A model generated the notes under the pieces. It was not told the DNA's origin, did not search any database, and saw only the letters and a list, made by a program, of their open reading frames with translations. This document shows, in pieces, positions 42,781-52,676 of a stretch of DNA of 64,000 nt (the first letter of the stretch is position 1; every line of letters begins with the position of its first letter). Source of the stretch: Bacillus sp. B1-b2 (lineage in GTDB: Bacteria; Bacillota; Bacilli; Bacillales; Cytobacillaceae); assembly GCF_009183415.1 (NCBI RefSeq), contig NZ_WEHU01000010.1, positions 1 through 64,000 of the forward strand, in the 5' to 3' direction. A program made the position numbers and the translations under genes.

Positions 42781-44877
42781 TTAATTTCCTAGTACTTCAT
42801 TAATCTTATTTTTTACCTTATCGGAGACATTTTTCAAATCTTCTTTCATTTCTTCTGCTACTTGGCTCCACTTAGAGGAGTTTTCTTTAATCGTAGTCTC
42901 AATTTGTTCTGCTTTCTCTTGTATTACTTTTTTGGTTTCCTCTACTTTTTGCGTATTTGTCTCTTTGTTAGCTAGAATGTCACTCACCGATGATACTTCA
43001 AAATTCTCAGGCTCTACATATTGGACTGCTTGATCCATGATTGCTTTAAAGATCGGCACTACATCTTTAGAACTTGTACTTGGAAGATAATGTTTATCGT
43101 CTGTTTTGTCATATCCTAACCACATTGCACCAACTAGATTTGGAGTATAACCTACCATCCACTGATCCTTGGTGCCATTTATATTACTATTGTCTAGTTG
43201 AGTTGATCCAGTTTTTCCAGCAAGCTGAAAGCCTGTTATTTTCGCTCCTTGACCCGTGCCTTCTGTTACAACATCTAATAACATGGAGGTCATTTTATCT
43301 GTTACCGATTTAGAAGTTACTTTCGTAGCATTTGAGCTATATTCTGCTAAGACATTGCCTGTTGGTCCTACAATCTTCGTTATTAAATGACTTTCCATAC
43401 GAACTCCATCATTTGGGAAAGTAGAGTAGGCACTAGCCATTTGTAATGGGGAAACACCTGTCCGCATTCCTCCTAACGCTACGCCTAAATAATTATCTTC
43501 TACTTCATCATATGGTATACCGAACCGATCAAGAGCATTTAATCCCTTATCTATTCCAATCTGATCAAGTAACCAAACCGCTGGCACATTCAATGAATCT
43601 TGAAGTGCTTCATACATTGGAACTTCTCCTTTGTATGTCTTTGAAAAGTTTTGTGGTTGATATCCATTTTTCTCAAATGGCTTATCTTCTAGCATGGAAT
43701 CAATTTTATACCCTTCTTCTAAAGCAGGTGTATATACTACTAAAGGCTTCATAGTAGAACCAGGTTGAACTCTTATTTGTGTAGCCCTATTGTATCCTCT
43801 GAATACCTGCTCTCCCCTTCCACCAACAAGTCCTCTAACTCCACCTGTCTCTGGATCAAGTAATACAGCTCCACCTTGTACTATTGTGTTATCTCTACTT
43901 GATGGGAATAAGGAATCCTTTGCAAATGTTTTTTCAAGTGATGATTGAAGATTTTGATCCATTTCTGTATAAATCTTATACCCTCTTTTTAAAATTTCTT
44001 CTTGAGTTAAGCCATACTTATTAATAGCTTCATCTATAACAGCATCTACAAAATAAGAATACTCTCTTTCAATGAAAGAACCTCCACCATCTTCTAGTTT
44101 TATTTCCTCCATTATCGCTTGTTCATATTCTTCTTTTGTAATTTGCTTTAAGTCATACATCTTTTTTAAGACCACATTCCGTCTTGCAATTGCTCCATCA
44201 TAATTATTATATGGATCTAGAGCTGATGGTGCTTGTAATAAACCTGCCAGCAAAGCTGCTTCACTAATAGTCACGTCTTTAATATCCTTGTTATAGTAAG
44301 TCAGTGAAGCCTGACTTATTCCCCATGCACCACTTCCAAAGTAGACATGATTTAAATACATTTGTAGTATTTCATCTTTTTTATAGACCTTTTCTAACTC
44401 TACAGCTAAAAATAATTCTTCTATTTTTCTTTTGTAGGTTTGTTCAGGAGATAATAAGGCATTTTTTGTTAACTGTTGTGTAATCGTACTACCACCGCCA
44501 GTAATTCTACCAGCCATTAAATTCTTGAAGAAGGCTCGAGTAATCCCCTTTACATCAAATCCATTATGTTCATAAAAGCGTTCATCTTCAATGGAAACGA
44601 CTGCTGCTGGAACATAGTCTGGGATATTCTCTAACTCCATTCCCTCTGTTCTTTCCGTTCTAATTTTAGTTGCTTCGTCTCCGTCTTTATCATATATAAC
44701 GGTAGCTTGGCTTAAACCTGCTTTTAAAGTACTTACATTTGCTTGAGAAGCTAAATAAGTAAAGTATAATATGGATACTAAGATAACAAGTAATAATGCT
44801 AATAAAATTATTTGGGTTAAATGTCTCTTCTTCCAAAAACGACGGAAGCCATCCCAATAAGGTTTTATTCTTTCCAT
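42781..44877 (-). CDS. pbpG: Class A penicillin-binding protein (transglycosylase/transpeptidase)
   Basis: 698 aa, one N-terminal transmembrane helix (~22-44). The glycosyltransferase domain has catalytic Glu97 in SIEDERFYEH, GGSTITQQLTKN and KRKIEELFLA. The transpeptidase domain has the SxxK nucleophile Ser374/Lys377 (GSTMKPL), S-L-N (428-430) and KTGS (555-558). The C-terminal ~75 residues are Lys/Glu-rich and probably coiled coil. Length and domain plan fit B. subtilis PbpF/PbpG (PBP2c/2d); the exact paralogue is uncertain. It lengthens and cross-links peptidoglycan. AAAGGAAAGG precedes the ATG. Monocistronic. Confidence 0.9.
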   Translation of the reverse strand: MERIKPYWDGFRRFWKKRHLTQIILLALLLVILVSILYFTYLASQANVSTLKAGLSQATVIYDKDGDEATKIRTERTEGMELENIPDYVPAAVVSIEDERFYEHNGFDVKGITRAFFKNLMAGRITGGGSTITQQLTKNALLSPEQTYKRKIEELFLAVELEKVYKKDEILQMYLNHVYFGSGAWGISQASLTYYNKDIKDVTISEAALLAGLLQAPSALDPYNNYDGAIARRNVVLKKMYDLKQITKEEYEQAIMEEIKLEDGGGSFIEREYSYFVDAVIDEAINKYGLTQEEILKRGYKIYTEMDQNLQSSLEKTFAKDSLFPSSRDNTIVQGGAVLLDPETGGVRGLVGGRGEQVFRGYNRATQIRVQPGSTMKPLVVYTPALEEGYKIDSMLEDKPFEKNGYQPQNFSKTYKGEVPMYEALQDSLNVPAVWLLDQIGIDKGLNALDRFGIPYDEVEDNYLGVALGGMRTGVSPLQMASAYSTFPNDGVRMESHLITKIVGPTGNVLAEYSSNATKVTSKSVTDKMTSMLLDVVTEGTGQGAKITGFQLAGKTGSTQLDNSNINGTKDQWMVGYTPNLVGAMWLGYDKTDDKHYLPSTSSKDVVPIFKAIMDQAVQYVEPENFEVSSVSDILANKETNTQKVEETKKVIQEKAEQIETTIKENSSKWSQVAEEMKEDLKNVSDKVKNKINEVLGN

Positions 44878-45101
44878 TTTGCGACCTTTCCTTTACCTGT
44901 AATAGATATTCTCTCTTTCTCTATATAAATGGACGTAAATGAATTAGATTTTGTTGCAAACTTCCTATGAAAACTATATGTTGTTTTTTAGCAAATTACA
45001 AGATGATACTTCTACCAAGTATCTATTATTCTTACTCTTTAGCTTTTGTTTCAATAAGTATATGCCAGGGTAAAGAAGTATAAAAAAGGAGGATGAATAC
45101 G

Positions 45102-45227
45102 ATGAAAAGGTTGTTTAAAAGAATTATCACTTGGGGACCTGTCCTTTACCCTATTGCTAAAAAAATCTGGAATAAAAAGAAACAAACATCTTCTCGTACA
45201 ACTCGCTCCAATTACACCAATCAATAA
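45102..45227 (+). CDS. 41-residue basic peptide
   Basis: ATG 45102 follows AAAAAGGAGGATGAATACG, an excellent ribosome binding site. The peptide starts MKRLFKRIITWGPVLYPIAK and continues with a Lys/Arg/Ser/Thr/Asn-rich tail to TAA 45225-45227. It is amphipathic to hydrophobic in the middle (I-I-T-W-G-P-V-L-Y-P-I) and strongly basic. It ends just before a terminator. I do not recognise a family; membrane association is possible. Confidence 0.65.
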   Translation: MKRLFKRIITWGPVLYPIAKKIWNKKKQTSSRTTRSNYTNQ

Positions 45228-45234
45228 ATAAAAT

Positions 45235-45265
45235 AAAACCGATGCAGCACCACTGCACCGGTTTT
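45235..45265. terminator. Bidirectional terminator between the 41-aa peptide gene and mtlD
   Basis: AAAACCG (45235-45241) pairs with CGGTTTT (45259-45265), plus GCAG/CTGC inside. A/T runs lie on both sides of this convergent junction. Confidence 0.85.
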
Positions 45266-45270
45266 ATGAT

Positions 45271-46419
45271 TTAATTTGTACTATTATATGCTTGAACGGC
45301 TGCTTTTACTATTTCATGATCTTGACTAAGTCCAGAAACTTGAACAAATGCAGCTTCTACACCTTTTTCATCAATCAATTTTTTCAAATCCACAGACTCT
45401 TGATCATCAGGAGTATAGAAATGAAGAGCTGACGCTATTACATCAATTAAATTAGTTGGTAATTTACCGAATGCATTATAGTACTCTAGACTTGGAGCAA
45501 CTAAACGGTCTTTTGCACCTAATTTACGTAAAGGTGATCTTCCTACTCTCTTTACATCATCAACAATGTATGAGTTAGCAAACCTACCAATTATTTTCTC
45601 TATATATTTCTGATGATCTTCTCTGTTGAATTGGTATTTGTTAATAAGTACTTCTCCTGTTTCTTGTAAAACATGAAGTACTTTTGTTTTCACTTCATCA
45701 TGACCAATTGTTTCAGAGATAGTCTCATAATTTTTCATGTTACCTAAATATGCTGTAGCAGCATGGCCAGTATTTACTGTAAATAATTTTCTTTCAATAT
45801 ACGCTTCTAAATTTTCCACAAAGTGAGCTTCTTCTATTACTGGCTTTGTACCTTTAATTGCTGTCTCATTAATTACCCATTCATGGAATGGCTCAACTAA
45901 CACATCTAAGATTTTTTCGTTCTTTTGATTTGGTACAATTCTGTCTACAGCTGAATCAGGGAATCCTACATATTCCTCTACCCAAGCTTGTTCTTCTGTA
46001 TTTAGATGCTCTAATACAAACTGTTTTAAAGCAGTACTTCCACCAATCATATTTTCACATGCAATAATATTTAAGGGCGATTGGTTACTCTTCATACGTG
46101 CTTTAATTCCATCTGCAATTAATGGTGCAATAAATTTTAGGATATTTGGTCCAATAGCTGTAGTTACCATATCTGTTGTTACAAATTGCTCCACAACTTT
46201 CTCAGGGGTGTTTTTACTGTTAATTCCTTGAATGTTCTTAACAGTAAAGCTATCCTTTGCTTCGTTTGCTAGGAAAACATTATATTCTCCAACAGAATTA
46301 ATTTCATCAATTACTTGCTCATTAACATCTACAAATGTAATATCATAGCTTGACTGATGTAATAATAATCCAATAAAACCTCTACCTATATTACCTGCTC
46401 CAAAATGAATAGCATGCAT
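45271..46419 (-). CDS. mtlD: Mannitol-1-phosphate 5-dehydrogenase
   Basis: 382 aa; oxidises mannitol-1-phosphate to fructose-6-phosphate with NAD+. It begins HAIHFGAGNIGRGFIGLLL (Rossmann loop), with ACENMIGGSTALK, GFPDSAVDRIVP, NTGHAATAYLGN and the K-L-G-A-K-D-R-L-V-A-P segment of this polyol dehydrogenase family. The ATG at 46419 follows GAGG within the last mtlF codons; the 5-codon longer frame lies before that site. Last gene of the mtl operon. Confidence 0.97.
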   Translation of the reverse strand: MHAIHFGAGNIGRGFIGLLLHQSSYDITFVDVNEQVIDEINSVGEYNVFLANEAKDSFTVKNIQGINSKNTPEKVVEQFVTTDMVTTAIGPNILKFIAPLIADGIKARMKSNQSPLNIIACENMIGGSTALKQFVLEHLNTEEQAWVEEYVGFPDSAVDRIVPNQKNEKILDVLVEPFHEWVINETAIKGTKPVIEEAHFVENLEAYIERKLFTVNTGHAATAYLGNMKNYETISETIGHDEVKTKVLHVLQETGEVLINKYQFNREDHQKYIEKIIGRFANSYIVDDVKRVGRSPLRKLGAKDRLVAPSLEYYNAFGKLPTNLIDVIASALHFYTPDDQESVDLKKLIDEKGVEAAFVQVSGLSQDHEIVKAAVQAYNSTN

Positions 46420-46420
46420 A

Positions 46421-46852
46421 TTAGTTAACCTCACTTAGAATTTGAATGATTTCCTCTTCTGATTTAGCAGCAACTAACTTTTCAACATTTTCTATTTCTG
46501 AACATACAATAGCAATTTGAGATAATAATTCTAAATGCTCTCCGTCTTTCCCAGCAATTCCAATTACTAATTTAACAATATTTCCATCGCCAAAATCAAT
46601 GCCATTTGGAACTTGAACTACAGATAAACCTGAGTTTAGAACAGCAGTCTTAGCCTCATCTGTTCCGTGTGGAATCGCAAGGAAGTTCCCCATATAAGTG
46701 GAAGAGATTTCTTCTCTTTGTAGCATTGCTGGGATATAATCTTCTGAAACATAACCTTGGCTAGCTAAGATTTGACCAGCCTTCTTAATAACTTCCTCTT
46801 TGTTTGAGATTTCACTATTTAACACAATGTTCTCTTTTTTTAATATACTCAC
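46421..46852 (-). CDS. mtlF: Mannitol PTS enzyme IIA
   Basis: 143 aa; relays phosphate from HPr to the EIIB domain of MtlA. Phospho-acceptor His62 lies in AIPHGTDEAK. It starts with GTG 46852 behind TTAGGAGGAATAAC. The IIA unit is separate from IICB, as in B. subtilis and Geobacillus. Confidence 0.96.
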   Translation of the reverse strand: MSILKKENIVLNSEISNKEEVIKKAGQILASQGYVSEDYIPAMLQREEISSTYMGNFLAIPHGTDEAKTAVLNSGLSVVQVPNGIDFGDGNIVKLVIGIAGKDGEHLELLSQIAIVCSEIENVEKLVAAKSEEEIIQILSEVN

Positions 46853-46872
46853 AGTTATTCCTCCTAATATCT

Positions 46873-48960
46873 TTAAACCATATTTTTAAAAAACTCATTA
46901 CTAATAAAATTCATTAGTTCCTCTTTACTGCCATACTTAAACAATTCAATACTTTTAGGAGACTGAATAATCAACGCACTAATAAAGCTTAGTACCTCCA
47001 TTACTTGTCTGTCTGCATTCATTGGAGCTAGTAGTAGTAAAATACGCTTTACAACTTCATTATCCCCATTCATTGCTTTTAAACTTACCATTTCATTTAA
47101 TTCAATAATATTAAATGATGGATCATGCACAGTCCCATGAGTTGTATGAAATAATGCTAAAGATGTTTCAGGGATAGCAAGGCCACCTAAGTCTGCACGC
47201 TCAATAAGTGCATTATATACATCTTTTTCACTAACTATCTTTCCTTCATGCTGCAGTTCTTTCAATGCAAGTTTTAGACTCTTTTCCATATCTCCATTTT
47301 CTTCATGGAAGGACCATACAGAAAGATTACCTAAAATATCTGTCAAAGACTGAGTCCGTTTTGCTATCTTTTCCAAGTCTCTAAAGTCTCTTACAACATT
47401 GCTATTTTCCTGGAAATATTCAGGTTGAACATTTTTAGGTTTTTTACCACTTTTCTTTTTTAAATAAGACTTAACTTCTTCTAAATCTTGGTCAGATAAA
47501 ATAGGATTCACCAATAAGTATTCTTGCTTGATGTCCTCGAGTGGTATGGTCGAAAATATGACATCATAACCCTCTATAGAAATATTTTTCAATTCAAAAA
47601 CAGAAGCTGTTTTTACCTCTTTTAAGCTAGGTATTTGGCTAACTATTTTGGCGGCAAGCATTTTGGATGTACCAATGCCACTTGAACAAATGATTAACAC
47701 ACTTAAATCTTTCGAAATCTCTGTGTTATTAATAGAAGATCCAAAATGAAGTACCAAATATCCGACTTCTTCATCAGGAATATCTATATTCGTAAGGGTT
47801 TGCTCAGCAGCCTTTTTCACAATTTCAAACAACTCAGGATAGTCCTTTTTAATTTCTGGCAATAAAGGATTGGATATACGCATTTTTTTCTCTAGCCTAT
47901 ATAAAGTTGGCTGAAGATGTGCGAGTAATCCTTTAAACAAACTATCATCTAGGAATTTTGTATTTAGCAGTATTTCTACTCTATCAATAAGTTGTTTAAC
48001 GAGTAGGGCAATTTCTAAATTCTCATCTTTGATTCCTACACTATTGTCAAAACGAATTTTAGCTCCTCTAAGATGCATCGTAATATAGCCAATTTCCTGT
48101 TCAGGAATCGGTATAGAAAAAGTCCTTTCCAATCTCCACGCTATCGTTTTTGCAAACTCAAATTCTCTTGTTTGAGATAGCTCTTCCATATAATCTTTTT
48201 GAAGGATAATATTCTCCCCTCGTTGAATACGCTCTAGAGCTAATGCGATATGTACGACTAACCCAACATAAGAGCTATCTGCAAGTGGATATGGTAGCTG
48301 TTCATTAATATCTTCTATAATATTCTCTATTTTTATAAGCTTTTCTTTTTGCACAAGGCCTAAAAGTCGTTCAGAGATAGAATCTATCTTATTGGTTGAT
48401 TTCTTCTGAATGTTTTCTTTTACCATTTGTAAAAACTCAGGTACATCAAATCGATCTGATAGTAAACTACGTATAGCTTTTCTCTTATCTTCTTCAGATC
48501 CTACCAGTTCTACACCATACCCTCTTTTTCTTAATAAGGTCAGGTTATACTTATCTATAATAGGTTCTAATTTATCTAAGTCGTTGCTTACAGTAGCTGT
48601 TGTAACTCCTAACTCCTTTGCTAATGAGAATAACTTAATTGGCTCCTTATTGTCTAGTAATGTACATAAAGCCACCAATATTCTTTCTTCAGGTGTATAT
48701 TCTGTATAGTCCTGTTTCAACAAAGAAATCTTTAATAAATGAATATCATTAAGACTTCCTAAAATTCTAACGCCGACACCAATCTTTTTATTTAACTTAA
48801 TATGAAAGCTATCTAAAATTTCTTCCACGTTTTTCAGGTCACGATGAACGGTTCGTTCACTAACATGAATAGTATCTGCCAATTCCTTAATTGTTACATC
48901 TTTATCGATGTTACTTACTAAAAACTGTAAGATTATTCTTTCTCGAGCGGAAATAATCAT
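46873..48960 (-). CDS. mtlR: Mannitol operon activator MtlR (PRD regulator)
   Basis: 695 aa. Two N-terminal helix-turn-helix domains (KELADTIHVSERTVHRDLKN; AKELGVTTATVSNDLDKL) are followed by PRD1 and PRD2 (HIALALERIQRGE; YITMHLRGAKIRF; GYLVLHFGSSI). An EIIB-like domain has ICSSGIGTSKML, and a C-terminal EIIA-like domain has LFHTTHGTVHDPSF. Phosphorylation of PRD2 by HPr and dephosphorylation of the EIIB Cys by MtlA control activity in B. subtilis and Geobacillus. Gene order mtlA-mtlR-mtlF-mtlD is that of Geobacillus stearothermophilus. Confidence 0.95.
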   Translation of the reverse strand: MIISARERIILQFLVSNIDKDVTIKELADTIHVSERTVHRDLKNVEEILDSFHIKLNKKIGVGVRILGSLNDIHLLKISLLKQDYTEYTPEERILVALCTLLDNKEPIKLFSLAKELGVTTATVSNDLDKLEPIIDKYNLTLLRKRGYGVELVGSEEDKRKAIRSLLSDRFDVPEFLQMVKENIQKKSTNKIDSISERLLGLVQKEKLIKIENIIEDINEQLPYPLADSSYVGLVVHIALALERIQRGENIILQKDYMEELSQTREFEFAKTIAWRLERTFSIPIPEQEIGYITMHLRGAKIRFDNSVGIKDENLEIALLVKQLIDRVEILLNTKFLDDSLFKGLLAHLQPTLYRLEKKMRISNPLLPEIKKDYPELFEIVKKAAEQTLTNIDIPDEEVGYLVLHFGSSINNTEISKDLSVLIICSSGIGTSKMLAAKIVSQIPSLKEVKTASVFELKNISIEGYDVIFSTIPLEDIKQEYLLVNPILSDQDLEEVKSYLKKKSGKKPKNVQPEYFQENSNVVRDFRDLEKIAKRTQSLTDILGNLSVWSFHEENGDMEKSLKLALKELQHEGKIVSEKDVYNALIERADLGGLAIPETSLALFHTTHGTVHDPSFNIIELNEMVSLKAMNGDNEVVKRILLLLAPMNADRQVMEVLSFISALIIQSPKSIELFKYGSKEELMNFISNEFFKNMV

Positions 48961-48993
48961 AGCTTATCTCCTTATCTACCTGCCATAGTTTAA

Positions 48994-49200
48994 TTATAGA
49001 ACTGTGTAAATTCTCTCACAAACAGTCAAAAACTCACTTTTTTCAAACCTATTGTTGCCAAATTTTAATAACACTACTCTAAAGATGACATTTATCTCAT
49101 CTAAGATATAGTCTTTAATTCTCGTTATTTTATTATTATCAAGCAGTAAGACAATAGTGTATTCCAAACTATTACTTTTAATAATATATTCCGTAAGCAA
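48994..49200 (-). CDS. Possible small protein between mtlA and mtlR
   Basis: An open frame of 68 codons from TTG 49200, ending FLTVCERIYTVL. It is moderately protein-like (D-N-N-K-I-T-R-I-K-D-Y-I-L-D-E-I), but the start has only a weak GAAGATG upstream and no family is recognised. The 369-bp gap between mtlA and mtlR otherwise holds the mtlA terminator. Confidence 0.3.
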   Translation of the reverse strand: MLTEYIIKSNSLEYTIVLLLDNNKITRIKDYILDEINVIFRVVLLKFGNNRFEKSEFLTVCERIYTVL

Positions 49201-49284
49201 TCATCTTCACTATACAGCCTATCAAAAAGCACCAAAAACCACCTTATCCTAGCTTCACCATTAACCTTATATTTCCCGTGAATC

Positions 49285-49322
49285 GGAAAAAAGAAACATC
49301 ACTCATATAAGCAATGTTTCTT
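49285..49322 (-). terminator. Terminator (or attenuator) after mtlA
   Basis: AAGAAACAT (49291-49299) pairs with ATGTTTCTT (49314-49322), followed on the minus strand by TTTTTTCC. Downstream mtlR-F-D would need read-through or their own promoter. Confidence 0.8.
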
Positions 49323-49329
49323 CTTTACA

Positions 49330-50757
49330 TTATTTTAATTTATTAATAATCTCATCATATTTCGGGCTATTTAAGAAGTTTTCAACCGAAACATGTTGTG
49401 CTCCTGGTAATTTAGCTACAGCGCGATCTGTTAAGTCTTTATGTGTAATTACTAAGTCAGCATCACTTGGAAGGTTAGCAATCGATGTATTAGATACATC
49501 TACCCCTTCGATATCTGCTTTCTTCACTTTATTACGCATAATAGACGCACCCATTGCACTTGAACCCATACCTGCATCACATGCAAAGATGATTTTCTTT
49601 ACATTACCGTAATCAAAATCAGTAACTTCATTAGAAGTAGTTGTTGTTTCTGTAATAGCACTTGCTACTGAGCTCTTTTTCCCTTTTAAAGCTTCCATTT
49701 TTTCTGTTGCAGAGTTAATATCTTCCTCTTCTTTGCTTGTTTTTAGAATAATTGCACCGATTACGAATGAGATAATTGCTGCAACGAATACACCTGCAAG
49801 TACTCCTAAATGTTCACCTTTTGGAGCCATTGCCATAAGAGCAAAGATACTTCCCGGTGATGGTGTTGCTACTAAACCTGTATCAAATAGTGTGAAAGTG
49901 AACACTCCACCCATACCACCAGCGATTACAGCTAATAACATCATAGGTTTCATTAAGATGTACGGGAAGTAGATCTCATGAATTCCACCTAAGAATTGGA
50001 TAATAACGGCACCAGGTGCTGTTTGTTTTGACGTTCCTCTTCCAAATATACAGTAAGCAAGTAGAATACCTAAACCTGGTCCAGGGTTAGCTTCTAATAA
50101 GAATAGAATTGATTTTCCAACTTCTTTTGCTTGTTCAACCCCAATAGGTCCTAAGATTCCTTGGTTAATTGCGTTATTTAGGAATAAAACCTTACCTGGT
50201 TCAATAAAGATACTTGCTAATGGAAGTAGGTTATGTTCAACAATCCACTCTACTCCACCTGATAAAAAGCTACTTAATCCTTCTACAACTGGTCCTATAT
50301 ATTTAAATCCGATGATTGCAATAATAGCTCCAAGAATACCAGCTGAGAAGTTATTTACTAGCATTTCAAATCCAGCTTTAACTTTACCTTTGAATAGTCC
50401 ATCAACTAATTTAATTAAATATCCACCAACTGGTCCCATTACCATTGCTCCAAGGAACATTGGAATGTCAGTACCAACGATTACCCCGATAGTAGCAATT
50501 GCACCGACTACCCCACCACGCTCAGCGTATACCATTTTACCACCTGTGTAACCAATTAATAATGGTAACAAGTAAGTGATCATTGGTGAAACTAATTTGT
50601 TTAGTTCCTCATTTGGGAACCAACCCGTTGGAATGAATAATGCAGTAATCAATCCCCAAGCAATGAATGCACCAATATTCGGCATAATCATTCCACTTAA
50701 GTGACTACCAAAACGTTGTATTTTAACACGAAAATCATTTTTGTTTTCGTTTGCCAT
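49330..50757 (-). CDS. mtlA: Mannitol-specific PTS enzyme IICB
   Basis: 475 aa; imports mannitol and phosphorylates it. The IIC membrane domain (~1-340) carries GGIHEIYFPYILMKP (257-271), which contains the substrate-binding Glu. The IIB domain (~385-475) has the phospho-Cys393 in FACDAGMGSSAMG. AAGGAGGAAAAAC precedes the ATG. A cre-like site and repeats lie upstream. Confidence 0.97.
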   Translation of the reverse strand: MANENKNDFRVKIQRFGSHLSGMIMPNIGAFIAWGLITALFIPTGWFPNEELNKLVSPMITYLLPLLIGYTGGKMVYAERGGVVGAIATIGVIVGTDIPMFLGAMVMGPVGGYLIKLVDGLFKGKVKAGFEMLVNNFSAGILGAIIAIIGFKYIGPVVEGLSSFLSGGVEWIVEHNLLPLASIFIEPGKVLFLNNAINQGILGPIGVEQAKEVGKSILFLLEANPGPGLGILLAYCIFGRGTSKQTAPGAVIIQFLGGIHEIYFPYILMKPMMLLAVIAGGMGGVFTFTLFDTGLVATPSPGSIFALMAMAPKGEHLGVLAGVFVAAIISFVIGAIILKTSKEEEDINSATEKMEALKGKKSSVASAITETTTTSNEVTDFDYGNVKKIIFACDAGMGSSAMGASIMRNKVKKADIEGVDVSNTSIANLPSDADLVITHKDLTDRAVAKLPGAQHVSVENFLNSPKYDEIINKLK

Positions 50758-50789
50758 GTGTTTTTCCTCCTTTGTCTTTCATATCCTTA

Positions 50790-50805
50790 TGATAAAGCGT
50801 TTACA
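50790..50805. promoter_or_regulatory. cre-like catabolite-response site before mtlA
   Basis: TGATAAAGCGTTTACA (TGTAAACGCTTTATCA on the minus strand) is close to the CcpA consensus, with one or two deviations. It lies 32-48 bp before the mtlA start, in the leader, where CcpA usually represses. Confidence 0.55.
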
Positions 50806-50835
50806 GTGTCAAAACAATCCTAACTAAGAGCACTT

Positions 50836-50953
50836 TTGACATACACAAAGTTGACACAATTAAATAAGCTAACAATTATATCTTTGTCGAATAATCCATT
50901 TTATTTTTCGCATGAAAGTCGAAATTATTCGAGATATAAGATAAAATGTCGAA
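50836..50953. promoter_or_regulatory. Repeat-rich mtlA upstream region (MtlR target candidate)
   Basis: TTGACA occurs at 50836 and 50851, with the inverted TGTCAA at 50807. Further upstream GTCGAA occurs at 50886, 50918 and 50948, about 31 bp apart, and TCGAATAAT (50887-50895) has an exact complement near 50924. Such arrays suit a dimeric activator, but the element bound by MtlR was not verified. Confidence 0.4.
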
Positions 50954-51033
50954 TCAATAGAATGATAAGACGGATAAAAGTGTAGATCTAACCTTATATA
51001 AATGAGCATTCTTTGAAGCAGTATTTATTCAAA

Positions 51034-51076
51034 TAAAAAAGGAAGCAGACTTTTAAAACTAGTCTGCTTCCTTTTA
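51034..51076 (-). terminator. Terminator of the CorC-like gene
   Basis: AAAAGGAAGCAGACT and AGTCTGCTTCCTTTT are exact complements around a 9-nt loop. On the minus strand the hairpin continues into TTTTTATTTG. Confidence 0.92.
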
Positions 51077-51082
51077 TTATGC

Positions 51083-52408
51083 TTATACTATATCCTGTAC
51101 TACTTCATCTTTATTCCAATCTTTATTCTTCATCACTTCGATATAATGTATATGATGTTCTTCTATATTCTTAATCTTGAAGATACAGCCTTCTTCTTCT
51201 AAAACATCACCTTCTATAGCTTCAAAGTTATTTGTTAAGAACCAGCCACCAATCGTATCTACTTCGTCATCTGCTAAGTGTATACCTAAAAGGTCATTTA
51301 CTTCACTAATTAAAACTCTTCCGCTTAAAATATAGTGATCTTCTTTTACTTTTCTTATATCTGATATTTCATCTTCGTCGAATTCATCTCTAATATCTCC
51401 AACAATTTCCTCCAGTATATCTTCAACAGTAACAATCCCAGAGGTACCTCCATATTCATCTAATAAAACTGCCATATGTGTACGTTCTTTCTGCATTTTT
51501 ATTAATAATTCACGGATTGGTATACTTTCAATCACTCGAATAATTGGCTTCATAAATTGCTCTAATTGTATATATTCTTTATTCTCTATTGTTGCTGTCA
51601 GGAACTCTCTAATGTTAATTAATCCGATCACATTATCTTTGTCACCATTTACTAAAGGATAGCGAGTATAGTTCTCTTCTTTTAAAATCGTCATAATTTC
51701 ATCAAAGGTGTTATCTACACTAATTGTGATCATTTCTGTACGTGGAACCATAATTTCTTTCGCAATTCTCTCGTCAAATTCAAAAATATTATTTACATAG
51801 GCCAATTCATTTTTATTAATTTCTCCGCTTTTATAGCTTTCAGACATTAAAATTCTTAATTCTTCTTCTGAATGAGCCAAATCATGCTCTGATGCAGGTT
51901 TTAATCCAAAAATACTAGTAAGTAAGCGTGCAGATCCATTTAACACCCAAATAAAAGGATACAACAAACGATAAAACCAAATAATTGGAGGTGAAAAAAG
52001 CAAGGTGATTTTTTCAGCCTTTTGGATTGCAACTGTTTTTGGAGCTAATTCCCCTACAACCACATGAAGGAAGGTAACCAGCAAGAAGGAAACAATAAAT
52101 GCTATTGCATGTGATAATGCTTCGCCAATCGAAAATGTGATAAATAAAGGTTCTAGTATTTCTGCAAAAGTTGACTCTCCAATCCAACCTAGACCTAATG
52201 CAGTTACTGTAATACCCAGTTGGCATGCAGATAAATATTCATCTAAGTGGCTTGTTACTCTTTTAGCAGCAACGGCACCTTTAATATTTTCTGCAACCAG
52301 CTGATCGATTCTGGATGTTCTTACCTTTACAATAGCAAATTCTGTTGATACGAAAAAAGCAGTTAAAGCAATTAATATAACAAATAAAACCAAATTAAAA
52401 ATTTCCAA
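51083..52408 (-). CDS. HlyC/CorC family membrane protein (CNNM/DUF21 + CBS + CorC domain)
   Basis: 441 aa. The CNNM (DUF21) membrane domain (~1-190) has [15 protein letters not shown] and [13 protein letters not shown]. Two CBS domains (~205-330) have VPRTEMITI and [16 protein letters not shown]. The C-terminal CorC_HlyC domain (~345-430) has [18 protein letters not shown]. Relatives are implicated in Mg2+ efflux or tolerance (B. subtilis YhdP/YqxL group). TTG 52408 is chosen since AGGGG lies 7 nt upstream; the longest frame would start 15 codons earlier, across that site. Pairs functionally with MgtE in Mg2+ homeostasis (inference). Confidence 0.88.
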   Translation of the reverse strand: MEIFNLVLFVILIALTAFFVSTEFAIVKVRTSRIDQLVAENIKGAVAAKRVTSHLDEYLSACQLGITVTALGLGWIGESTFAEILEPLFITFSIGEALSHAIAFIVSFLLVTFLHVVVGELAPKTVAIQKAEKITLLFSPPIIWFYRLLYPFIWVLNGSARLLTSIFGLKPASEHDLAHSEEELRILMSESYKSGEINKNELAYVNNIFEFDERIAKEIMVPRTEMITISVDNTFDEIMTILKEENYTRYPLVNGDKDNVIGLINIREFLTATIENKEYIQLEQFMKPIIRVIESIPIRELLIKMQKERTHMAVLLDEYGGTSGIVTVEDILEEIVGDIRDEFDEDEISDIRKVKEDHYILSGRVLISEVNDLLGIHLADDEVDTIGGWFLTNNFEAIEGDVLEEEGCIFKIKNIEEHHIHYIEVMKNKDWNKDEVVQDIV

Positions 52409-52676
52409 TATGTAGCCCCTTAAGGACTTACACCTCCTGATAAATAAAAGCATTCACCCTTTTGTTCCTTTATTAGAACAGGTGATATGGCTATAGAATG
52501 ACTGATTATCTTATACAGTTAATTTAAAATGTACCATTATGAATAGTATTTCTTACTCGCCTTATATTATGTTGTTTAAATACTATCTAAAGCTTCCTAC
52601 AAATAGACTTAGTTATAAAACAACAATAAAATTATCCCGCTCTATAATCAAATCCAAAAGAACTTTCAACTTTATC

